Positions 11,501-23,500 of a stretch of 64,000 bases of DNA are shown here, piece by piece; positions within the stretch are counted from its first letter, which is position 1; each line of letters begins with the position of its first letter. The DNA comes from Azorinus chamasolen (taxonomy: Eukaryota; Mollusca; Bivalvia; Cardiida; Solecurtidae). Below the pieces are notes generated by a model that saw only the letters and a list, made by a program, of their open reading frames with translations, searched no databases and was not told where the DNA came from. The DNA lies in contig OY755239.1 in NCBI GenBank assembly GCA_963576725.1, positions 57,269,953 through 57,333,952 on the forward strand, in the 5' to 3' direction. The position numbers and the translations under genes are program-made.

Positions 11501-14500
11501 AACATGCATGTGTGTGTAAATATAAGTGTAAAATAAGTGTAAAATAAGTACAATATAAGTTCATGTATATAATAAGTGTTAACTCGGCTTAGGTAGCAAA
11601 GTTATTTTAGTTTAATGACTACAATAAAACGCGTTATGAATTCACTGCAATATGTCTTCAATATACAATAAAATTCGCTTCCCCGAACACTCAAATAAGC
11701 GTCAGTATGACAGGTAAAGCAGGGCGAGAGCCATACAGAAAGCTCCCCTGGGAGCTTTCCGTTTGACTTTCATCCTACATTAAGCAGCCACCTACGATCC
11801 TCTTGGAATTTTCTGCATGACTGTCACTGTGCATTAAAGTGATAATCCCTACAGCAAATGCATATTTTCAACATCATAAAACTTGGTATCTGTTATGTTG
11901 AGTCATTATTATGAGGTTTGTCCATTGGAACTTATATCGAAAAAAGCCCTTGTGATACAAAATAAACCGTTTTCGTGAATACTTATAATTTGTTGTTGTA
12001 CAACAAAATATTATCGGTCTATGTTAAACAGTTAATGTATGAAACTAAAACTCGATCTGGATGAATACTAATATTTTGTCGAATAACAACGGATCTTTGA
12101 TATAAAACACACGGAAGTCTTGTCCACTTCAGCTTTTATACGATTGTGCTGTTTTGCGATATACTTCAGTTCAGCATGTAAGAAGTTTTATGTAATTTTT
12201 AGGCCTTTATTAAGACGCTTTACAGTAAAGTCTGGCTAATGCGACAATATAATTTATTAGCATAGTAGTCTGTAAATACAGGTGGTTGCTTAACCCATAC
12301 CTCCATTGGCTATTTTTAAATCCAACCACTTTGAATAAATCTACCGAAAAGGAGCATTAACTAGAGAAAAGGAATTTATTTTAGATTTTTGTAGTTTGAA
12401 ACCATTGTGATAAATAGAGAATTTGCTCCTATAGGAGCAAATGCTCTATTTATCAATGGTTTCAACAGGTGATTTTTACAGAGGCGTAGAAATGCGTATT
12501 TATGGAGGAAAGGGTTAATACAGGACGAATAAAAAGCTCATATAGGAGCTTTATGCATACTTCTGTTCTTATATAAGGCTACTACCTGTTATAAGAATCC
12601 ATAATAACTGTACCTGTAGCATCTTCATTGCTTTGTGTTTTGCTCCAGGTAAACAAGATCCCATTATCAGGTGCATCGTAACGGACAAGTTAGCCGAAGT
12701 TGATGACGCATATTGTGCGGATCTTTTAAAGCCAGAAAAGACGCCCAAAGATTGTGGGAATGGGCCCTGTCCACCAAGGTACAGTATCAAAGGATTCAGT
12801 CACGTTACATGTTTAATACTTTACTCCATGAATATTCATGTAAGCAAAAATAGACATCATGAATATTAATTAGATTATTGTTTTAAAAACGACACATGGA
12901 CACAATATTTGGCCAAGGTCATATCTGTATTATCTCATAAGCAAATAGAGCAGACCCTGATCAGGGGGCTACTATAAGAGCCATCTGATTTGGTTATATT
13001 CTGTTTGCAAAGTCATACTTATGGAGAAAAGGCTTAACTCATGGTTTTGGGTTATACATTTATGAATAGGTTCAAGACAAACAGGTTTGGAAGCAAGAAG
13101 TATGTCTTCAATTATGTTTCGGTCTCAAACTTATCTTTAGTAACCATTGAATAAGAACATCTACCAAACATAACCCGTATTTGATGCTAAGTGATTCTAA
13201 ACAAGAATCGTAGTGTAAGTCCTAATACTGTAAGGTACCGCTATTGCGGGCGCCTTAAGAATAATTATAGATGTCTTTAAAAGCAGGTTGCTTAATACAG
13301 GATGTGTTAAACTATCACCTGCCTTTAAACCTCAGAATTATACCTGTTTTAGGAGGGTTTTTTTTACTATATATAGGACATATTCATTGCGAAGGATAAC
13401 TAAATGCGTTTGCATTCCAAGTTGTTCTCGAGCGGGATCATACATGGACCATCGCCAACTCATTGCATGGCCGTAAGAAACGAACAGATAATAAAATATA
13501 CGAACATGGGTAGTTGGTGTCGTACATATGTATGCATATATAGATTTTCTTCATCCCTGTTCAATTGCTTGTAATTGATAAAGTACTGAATCAAATCCCA
13601 CATTCATTCAAAATGTTAACCCTTTACCTGATGAATATTAATGTAAGTGAAATCCTAACTGTATGACTATCAATTTGCTAACTTTTTATATTTTATATAT
13701 AACATGATTGGTCATGGCAGGATCTGCAGTATCAAATATGTTTTATTTCATAAAAATAAACACAGCATACCTGATCAGATGCCTGCTACAGGAGTCGTCT
13801 GATCTGAATCTACGTTGTTTATCAAGGGTTTTAAATGACGTATATATGAGGTAAAGGGTTAAAAATAGTTTGACGTATTGACTGGTCGCTTCACTATACC
13901 ATGCGTTGGTACAGTAAAACCAAGACACATGCTCTAAATGTTTTAGCTGGAAACCTGGCCAGTGGAGCAAGTGTAGCACGACCTGTGATTTTGGAGTTCA
14001 GGTTCGAGACTACATGTGCGTGCGGGAAGACGGACGAGAGGTGAGCAGCTATGAATGCGGGTCAGCTGTGCCCAGGAGGGAGGAGCGAACATGTGACATG
14101 GGCTCGTGCAACTTCGGTTGGTATTTTACTGAGTGGGAGTCAGAGGTTAGTGAATATTGATGAATCTTGAATCTTAACATGTCCATGTGCGTATAATTAT
14201 ATTCATAATTAGCTTGTTGAACCATTCTGGTGCAGAATATTAAAAGTGGACAGGACCATCGGTGTTTAACCCATTCCCTAAAAAGCTATCTTTAGACTCA
14301 ACCTCTATGAGTAAATCTACCGAAAAGGAGCATTTACTGGAGAAAAGGAACGTTTTAGAATTGTGGCAGTTTTCGAACCATTGTGATCAATAAAGCATTT
14401 GCTCCTATGGAGCAAATGCTGTATTTATCACAATGGTTTCAAGGAGTGACATTTACATATGCGTCAAAAAGGCGTCAACATAATAATATATAGGATAACG

Positions 14501-17500
14501 ATATAGTCTGTTCATATTAACCCTTCGCTTGCTATTCACGTCAATATACCTACCTGTAAATAGTGAAGACCCTGATGAGACAGCTCCTGTAGGAGCTGTC
14601 TCATCAGGGTCTGCACTATTTACAAGTTGATTGTTCAACCAGTGCACTCCACAGCAGTAATTGCACAGCGAAATACTTGTACACAGTGAAGATATATGTA
14701 AATATACAACAGGGCATGGGTAGAGAAGGAGAAATGTATTTTAAAATTCAGCAAGAGAAGGGTTAAATGTTTATATTTGCTAGAGGATCTCTACTGACAA
14801 ACAATGCAGAATCTGCTTAGAGGTCTCTTTTATCTGATCTTGCTCAAAGTTGTTTGCAAGCGATGGTGCATTTGTTTCTCGCATTCAAATGCTTAGCGAT
14901 TTCATTCGTATAAACGCCTTGTCTTTTTTGCAAATATAGTAGACCCAGATCAGACGGCAACTGTACGAGTAGTCTGATCAGTGTCAGCTCTGTTTGCTTA
15001 TGAAATGATATAGGTTTACCAGTTTATGAAATAGACAAAAATATGCCTTTATCAAAAATTCAGTAAATGAATATTCATGAGGTCATTAATTCTCGTATAA
15101 AGCCATTCGTGGGGGGAAGAAAAGTGTTAACCAATTTTGATTTATGAAACTCAAGGTCCGCTGTATCTTTATTAATTATACATACACATTTGATAACGAT
15201 GCAGAGGTCCTACGATATAGAGAATATTACATGAGTGACCAAAATACAGTAAAAACTCGATACATGTACTTAGAAAGTTTGGTAATGGCGGATTAGTGCC
15301 TTTTTAGGCAGGTGGCTGCTTAATGCAGGTTGAAAGTCATGCAGAAAGCTCTTAGAGGAGCTTTCTGCATGACGTTCACCCTGCATTAAGCTGCCACCTG
15401 TTTAAAAGATAGGTACTAATACTTGTTTTAGTGATCGAATTATCGAGTTTTTACTGTAGATATGACATTCAGCAAACCCCGTTTCATATTATTATAGTCA
15501 AATCGTTCGATAAAAATTAATAGTTAATGAACACAAATGTAGCATTCTTATTATCACATGGCGTGCCAAAAAAAGATGCGCTTTTTCCTATTTATATTTC
15601 GACCAGCTTGTGTCATTGCATGTCATTACACGTCTGCAGTATAAACATTACGAACTCGTTGAATTATCTTAGATACAAATAGTGTCATGTGATAACTAAT
15701 CATACATGTATTTGCATTTTGCCAGTGTTCAGCTCTGTGCGGTTACGGCACTGTGGAACGCCAGGTCACGTGTATTAGCGGCACGGGTAACGTGCACACG
15801 GCATGTCCGCAGAGGGATCGCCCAGTCTCAGAGAAGTCCTGCAGGAACGATGAGTGTGGGGGATTCTGGCTCACAGGACCCTGGTCAAAGGTAACCAGCA
15901 CATCTCAGTTGTCTGTAAATGAATCATGTGAGTTTGCTCTATAAATAAGGGTAGTGCTTACATGTAACACATTACCCCCTTGTGACGCATGTTGCGCCTC
16001 TATAAAATTCACATTGTGAAAGCATTGTGATAAATAGAGCATTTGCTCCTACATGAGCAAATGCTTTATTTATCACAATGGTTTCAAATTACAAAATTCT
16101 AAAAAATCCGTTTTCTCTAGTTAATGCTCCTTTTCGGTAGATTAATTTAAAAAGGTTGGATCTAAAAATAGCCCATGAGAGAATGAGTTAAGAAAGATCG
16201 GACAACTGAAATTATTGTAAATTCTAACATACGACGATTGCAGATGTTATTGCTGTGGTACGAAGGTTAGCCTACAGTTTGACTCATTAGAATTTTGCGA
16301 TAATTAAGGATAAATGAATTAGGTGTTGCGATAATTTCAGTCGCACGTTCTTTCGTTCCACGAACCCCTGCGTCAGACTTCTTGGTGGTCAAAATTTTCT
16401 TTTCTTACATGAACAGAAAGGAATCACCAGTTTACCCTTATGATAGAAGGGTTTTATTAACTATGTCGTGGCTACATATTGCTACATGTATCTGCAAAAT
16501 ATTTTTGTCAGTTTCAGTTGTTTAAGTTTCTTCTATCATAATTAGGGGCGTAGTTAGCGATGGGCACTTACGCACGTGCGTAACATCAATTTGAAAGGTG
16601 AAAACATTATTATGGTTAAAATGGAACAACCATCGAATACTAAGGGGGTATACTATCTAGAGAAACATTCTGTCTTGTCATGTAAGTTTTAACCTATTCC
16701 CTCACAATGACGCCTTTTGACGACTCTGTAAAAGTCAATTTTTGAAACCATTGTGATAAATAGTGGTTATCACAGTGGTTTCAAAACTACACAATTCTAT
16801 TTTTTTCTGGGGGAGCATGTCCCCGGACCCCTATAGCCACGGTGCGTACATTACATTTGGATTCAGCTTCGCTCATGATAATCATTGCTACGTCTCGTCT
16901 GAATCCAAACTGTATTGAAAAATTATCACAGGATCGCCATTACAAATGAAACAACTACATGTGTATGTATATGGTAGGAATCTTTACAAGTAAATACAGT
17001 AAAACCTCTCTATAACGACCACTAAATTACATCAAGTATTTTGTGTTAAAGGCAGGTGGTTGCTTAAAGCAATGTGAAAGTAAAACAGAACGCACCTATA
17101 GGAGCGTTCTGTTTTATTTTCAACTTGCTTTAAGCAACCACCTACCTAAAATACCAATTAATTAACACAATTTAGTGGTCGTTGTAGAGAGGTTTTACTG
17201 TATTTACAATACATCAGCAAACACATCATTAATATTCACATGATACTTGTTTTTGCAATGCTTAGAGTTTTCGAGATATTGTTTAACACTTTACTCCATG
17301 AATACGCCTTTCTACGCCTTTGCAAACAGAGTAGATCCAGATCAGACGGCTCCTATAGGAGCTTATGATATAAAATAGCTATGATTCTACAGTTTCTGCC
17401 GTGGCAAATAATTTCTGTGTCTACGTGCTATTATAACAGTTAATCTAATTAATATTTATGACGTCATGATTTCTTACTTGAATATTCATGGAGTAAAGGG

Positions 17501-20500
17501 TTAACTCTTTCACCAGTAAATACTGTCGTCTGCAACATTTATCGTCTGCTCATTGTTAATTTGTTTTTATTTGAATTTTCTTTCCTTTTTTGAGCAAACC
17601 GGGATACTCTTAGCGCCAAACAATTTGGAATTTGATAAGACGCCGAGTCAATCGGCGTCTCATCTGGATCCAAACTATTTGCATGGGTAATCACAATGGC
17701 AGCGAAAATTTAGATCTAGTGCAATTCTAATTACTTCCAATTCCTTCAAGAATTTCAAAAACTATTGACCGAATGTCAAACAGTTTGGATCCTAATGAGA
17801 CGCCGAGTTACTCGGCGTCTCATTTGGATCCAAGCTGTTTGTAAATGCGAGTCATGTCGCGAATTTATATTATCAATACATGTAACTATGAACGTCAGGG
17901 AATGAAGTCAAAACTAGCGTTTCGATTTTCAGTGTAACGCTACTTGCGGGGAAGCCTACCAGACTCGTTCAGTCACGTGCGCCAGACAACGCCGTGACCG
18001 AATCACAGTGATGTCGGATTACTCGTGCCAGGATGAGGAGAAGCCGCCCACTTACATGTCATGTGACCTTCCTGGATGTGGTTCCGTTTGGTTTATGAGT
18101 GATTGGGGAGAGGTATGAGAGGTTTTAATTTACTTCTCTTTTTTCCTTCTATGTGAGGTCTGCTTAATTAGTATACCCCACGCAACTAAGTTGCACTGGG
18201 TATATAGTTTTTGACCCGCCCGTCAGTCAGTCCGTCAGTCAGTCCGTCCGTGTATGCAAACAGAGATTACCCTGATGATCTTTTACAGAATATGTCTGGT
18301 CTTGGTCTGCTCTGTTTGCAAATACTTTAAAGGCCATACGCGTATCTATGGATTAAAGGGTTATTCAAAGCTTCAGCTACACTCTTTGACAGTGTGAAAA
18401 AATGAGGTCATTGAAATTCGATGTCACGATAAAGGAGCATAGTTATTGCAACATCATCAACCTGATCACTGATCCGGGTCTTCATATTTTGAGTGCTTCT
18501 TGACCTTTAACCTTGTAAATGCTGAAGTTTCAAAACGAGATGTTTCGATAGAGGCCATACAGTATGAAAGGTATAATTTGTGTGAGAATTTTGAATGGCA
18601 AACAATACAGACTCTGATCAGAGGGCTCCTCTAGGAACCGTCTGGTATGGGTTTACGTTGTTTGCGATTGACAGTTCACTCGGTTCATTTATTCAAAAAG
18701 GTTAACAGTGATTGTTTATCTATTGCATACGAAGTAAATGTTTGCCATTTCAAAACCTGGCCTATCTCATACATGTAATTATAAAACAAATAAAACAACG
18801 CAAAACCCTGATAAGACGAGTGCAATGAGATTTGGGCAGCGTCTGAATATAGTTTACATTCACATAAGAACGTAAAACGTGACACATAAGATTATCTATT
18901 ATGTATATCATTTCATATAATACTGATCTTCAATTGTGATGTACAGTAATATCAATCTACACCTGTTTCTGGCCTTTGGCTGTCAAGTTTGTCTGGAGCA
19001 AGTGTGGCTACTTCCGATTTCCATCAATATTTTGCTAATCTATTGACTGAGTGTCCAACAGCTTAGACCCTAGTCAGACGCCCATCTACTCGGCGTCTTA
19101 TCTGGATCCAAGTTGTTTGCAGATGCGAGTCATATCACGATTAGCAAGAGAACAGTGTAGACCTATGTCCATGCTTATAAAGTTTTGTAGTTGAGTCTGG
19201 GTTTGTTCTCAAGCTTTTGATTGGTCAGATTTGAGCCAAAGGCTCAAATCTGACCAATCAAAAACTTGAGAACGAACTCGCACTCAACTAAAAAGTTTTA
19301 TAAGCATGGATACCGATCAGCTCAGGGTTTAGACTATTTGTTATTCATCATTATATTTGTTATCTTTATGTACAAGTCTGAAAACATAGTTCAAGATAAG
19401 AGAAGTATTTAGGAAATCTGGGTAACATAATTTCCCTTGTAGGGTTTATTCTAATAAATACCTACACAGTAGGGTTTGGCTGAGAAATAGACGGGTGGGA
19501 TAGATATGTATTTATCTTATCTACCGCCCTGTGAAAACTACTGTAGGTCGTGAACAGATGTGGAACCAGCTGGTTTACCGTGCTTGCAAGCTCCGCCTTA
19601 CCCGGACACATTTCCTGTAAGCACGGCTTCTTCATAATACAGTAAACGTTGTACACTATTCAAGGACACGTTTACTCTTTGGGCGAATTGTTACAAATAC
19701 TTACAAGATTTATCCTACCCCCGGGTACATTTATTCTGTGAGTTGTTTACAATACTTACAAGCTTTACGCTATCCCCGGACACATTTACTATGTGTCTGT
19801 TTGTGAGTTGTTAACAATACGTGCAAGTTTTACCCTACCCCCGGACACATTCACTCTGAGTGTGAGTTGTTTACACTACTTACAAGTTTTACCCTACCCC
19901 CGGACACATTCACTCTGAGTGTGAGTTGTTTACACTACTTACAAGTTTTACCCTACCCCCGGACACATTCACTCTGCGTGTGAGTTGTTTACACTCCTTA
20001 CAAGTTTTACCCTACCCCCGGACACATTCACTCTGTGTGTGAGTTGTTTACACTACTTACAAGTTTTACCCTACCCCCGGACACATTCACTCTGAGTGTG
20101 AGTTGTTTACACTACTTACAAGTTTTACCCTACCCCCGGACACATTCACTCTGTGTGTGAGTTGTTTACACTACTTACAAGTTTTACGCTATCCCCGGAC
20201 ACATTTACTATGTGTCTGTTTGTGAGTTGTTAACAATACGTGCAAGTTTTACCCTACCCCGGACACATTTACTCTGTGTGTGAGTTATTTGCACTACTTA
20301 CAAGTTTTACGCTATCCCCGGACACATTTACTATGTGTCTGTTTGTGAGTTGTTAACAATACGTGCAAGTTTTACCCTACCCCCGGACACATTTACTCTG
20401 TGTGTGAGTTATTTGCACTACTTACATGTTTTACCCTACCCCCGAACACATTCACTCTGAGTGTGAGTTGTTTACACTACTTACAAGTTTTAACCTACCC

Positions 20501-23500
20501 CCGGACATATTTACTCTGTGTGCGAGTTGTTTACATTACGTGCAAGCTTTACCCTACCCTTGGACACATTTGCTCTATATACGAGTTGTTTACAAATACG
20601 TAGACAAGCTTGGTCCTACCCCGAACACATTTACTCTGTGCGCGAGTCTTTTACAATACCTGCAAGCTTGACCCTGCCCCGGACACATTTACTCTGTGCA
20701 GGAGCTGTTTACAATACGTGCAAACCCTTTGGCGAGCTTAATAACAGTTTTTTTCTGGACGAGAATTCATAATTTATATCAAATAACAACAAGTGTCAGA
20801 AGAATATTTTTCACCACATAACCGATTCGCTCAAGTTCGATAATTAGACGAAGGAGTAGAACAATAGTCGGAAATTCTATTTCATCTTTGCGATGCCAAT
20901 GCGGAACTACTACTGTACGCAAAGACGCAGGAAAATAGGTTGTGCACCAATCTTCATGGGTGCTAATGACGCTAATTAATAGTGTGACGTCACATCTTGT
21001 ATTACACGTGTTAAATATAAAAAAAAGCGTGATGGTTATAGCAGTGTTTGCCACATCTCCCGAGGCATTGCAGTCTATGTTATCAGATATTGAAACGTAT
21101 TGTAATAATTGGGGGCTTACTGTTAATGTTTCAAAAACCAAAGTAATGATCTTTGAAAAGGGTAAGCACACAACTTACGACTTCTATATATGCAATGAAA
21201 AACTTGAAATAGTGACATCAATCAAATACCTTGGATTATACTTATACAAAAACGGAAGCTGGTCTCGTACAAAAAAGTCAATAGCTGATCATTCCTCCTT
21301 TGCGCTTCATAATTTATTTTTTGTTTTAAATCAAGTCGAACTACCAACTTCTGATAAATGCAAGTTGTTTGACGTTCTTGTAGGGTCCGTCTTAAACTAT
21401 AGTGCTGAAATTTGGGGAAATCGTGACGCAAGGGATATTGAATTAGTCCATACAAAATGCTGTCGCAAAATTCTGTGCGTACGCCAATCAACCAGTTTAA
21501 ACTGTCTTTATGGTGAATTAGGCAGAGTACCGTTACGTGTTTTTAGAAAAATTGCTATGCTAAGATATTGGTTTAAATTAATAAAAATGAATGATACGAA
21601 AATCCCTAAAATAACCTATCGTATGTTAAAACGCGATGCGGATACCAATATTACGTACGGAAATCTTAATTGGGCATGGCAAATAAAATGTATTTTAGAC
21701 TCACATGGATTAAGCTACGTATGGGTCAAGCAGGAAATGTCACCCTACTTATTTAAAATGATTAAACAAAGAATACTAGATGTTTATAAGCAAACCTGGT
21801 ATAGCGAAATAAATAATTCTCCAAGGCTTCTAAGTTACTGTCGCTTTAAACACTCTTTTGGACAAGAACCTTATTTAAATATCATAACAGAAACAAAATA
21901 TAGAATTGCATTAAGTAAATTCAGAGCGTCAGCACACAATCTTGCAATTGAAAAAGGACGGTATATTAAGATTCCAAGAGAAAACAGAACATGTGTTTTT
22001 GTAAGTCTGGTGCGATTGAGAACGAATACCATTTTCTTTTAGTTTGTCCTCAATTCACTTACTTAAGAAGAAAATAGTTTGCAAATTTCTACTGTCGTTG
22101 GCCAACCTTAACAAAGTTTGATATTCTGATGTCGTCTACATCCATAAAGATCCTAAAAAGTTTAAGTAAATACTTATATTATGCTGAAAAACGACGATCT
22201 ACGCTCAACTAATATACAGTAAATTGGAATGAACTTTAGACTTGTGTAAATGTTTGATTATACAGTCGATCCGGTATAAAACGACCATTGAATATAATAC
22301 CCTTGATTAGCTTTGAGGACATGTGACTGCTTGATGCATGATATGAATAGTGCGTTTAGCTCCAAAATAAGCTGTCTGCATTGTTTTTGACCTGCATTGG
22401 GCGGATTCCTGGTACTTCAATTAGCGGTCGTTTAGTACAGGATTGTCTGTACTTGATTTATATCATTTATATTTTGTTTGCTTCCTGTAAAGGAAATGTA
22501 TATTTCTCGCTACAATCTTAACAAATATGTATGTATTGTAGGCTAAAGAACATTATTGTAATGTTTAATGCTGAAATAAAATGTATTGTATTGTATTGTA
22601 TATTAACCGGGAGACGCGCAAGGTTATGTGATGAAATGTTTCTTTACCCATTCCCTCATATAATTATTGACGCCTCTGTAAAAGTCACTTTCTGAAAACA
22701 TTGTGATAGAGCATTTGCTCCTATGCAGCAAATACTCTATTTATCACAATGGTTTCAACACTACACAAATCTAAACAATTCCTTTCCTCTAGTTAATGCT
22801 CCTTTTGGGTAGATGTATTCAAATAGGTAGTATCTAGAAACAGTCTATGAGGTAATGGGTTAAACTCGTCCAGAAATTATAAACTATATATTAACCTTTA
22901 TATTATATATATATATTTATTATAAACTATAAATAACCTTTTTTCTGGACTCGTTTAAGAAACGTGTCTCTCAAAGGACCACTCGTGACAGGTCCTATAT
23001 ACATGTACATGTATACATATCAATTGAGTCCATTTTGCTCTTTCACAACAGTGTTCTGTCACGTGCGGTTCAGGACAGAGATCACGTGACGTGCGGTGTT
23101 TATCAGCTGACTTTCGCTCTGGTTCCGGGTGTGATCCGAACAGTAAGCCGGCAGACAGAGAGTCGTGTACGGAGAGGGTGTGTCCAGCGTCTGACCAGCC
23201 ACCCGTTACCAAGCGCCCAAAGAAAGCAAAAGGTTTGTTGTAAACTTTACTCTCATACCAATTAACCCATTCCCTCATATAGATCCTTCTGTAAAAATAT
23301 TTTGTTAAATCATTGTTCTAAATAGAGCATTTGCTCCATAGGAGCAAATTCTCTACTTATCGTAATTGTTTAAAAACTAAATAATTCTAAACTTTTCCTT
23401 TTTGGCAGTAAATGCTCCTTTTCAGGAGTTTCAATTAACCCATTCCCTCATATTGACGACTTTTGGCGACTCTGTTAAAGTTATTTTGTGAAACCATTGT

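Larger units (their letters stand above)
5261..12648 (+). other. Large intron with transposon relics
   Basis: Contents in order: 57-bp duplication, GAT microsatellite, D and H relics near 6045-6400, A cores near 7232-7290 and 7625-7700, D with F (7871-8483), J (8539-8795), D relic (8815-8900), mariner relic (about 9110-9912), about 1.2 kb with nothing recognised (9935-11156), B (11157-11410), D core (11715-11800), and D with nested C (about 12222-12600). Open frames up to 118 codons here match no host gene I know. Confidence 0.6.
14146..15725 (+). other. Intron with C, J, B and D elements
   Basis: C relic from 14266 (core about 14378-14442, right end lost), J copy 14517-14766, B copy about 14870-15128 (core GTAGACCCAGATCAGACGGC), D copy 15247-15456. 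The remainder is AT-rich without a recognised feature. Confidence 0.6.
15891..17932 (+). other. Intron with C, E, B and A elements
   Basis: C copy about 15970-16192, truncated C 16690-16805, diverged A core 16850-16925, E copy 16997-17200, B copy 17283-17504, A cores about 17610-17690 and 17780-17840. 16200-16680 shows nothing I can name. Confidence 0.6.
18113..23051 (+). other. Intron with minisatellite and LINE relic
   Basis: In order: B relic 18248-18365, L-type core about 18597-18668, A core about 19040-19125, F copy 19164-19312, minisatellite 19665-20735, about 200 bp unassigned, LINE relic 20942-22602 (a D-like relic 22264-22443 lies in its 3' part), C copy 22644-22864, and AT-rich TATATA tract 22890-22945. 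Confidence 0.65.

Noticed and set aside
15706..15944. Two frames with Arg-rich products over exon e
   Set aside because: Shadow frames of the TSR3 exon; the correct frame is fixed by the acceptor at 15725 and phase 0.
20400..20772. Three overlapping short frames with repeated ELFT..LPP motifs
   Set aside because: Products of the 59-bp minisatellite read in three frames, not genes.
20779..21171. 130-codon minus-strand frame
   Set aside because: Partly antisense to the LINE relic and without a recognisable motif.
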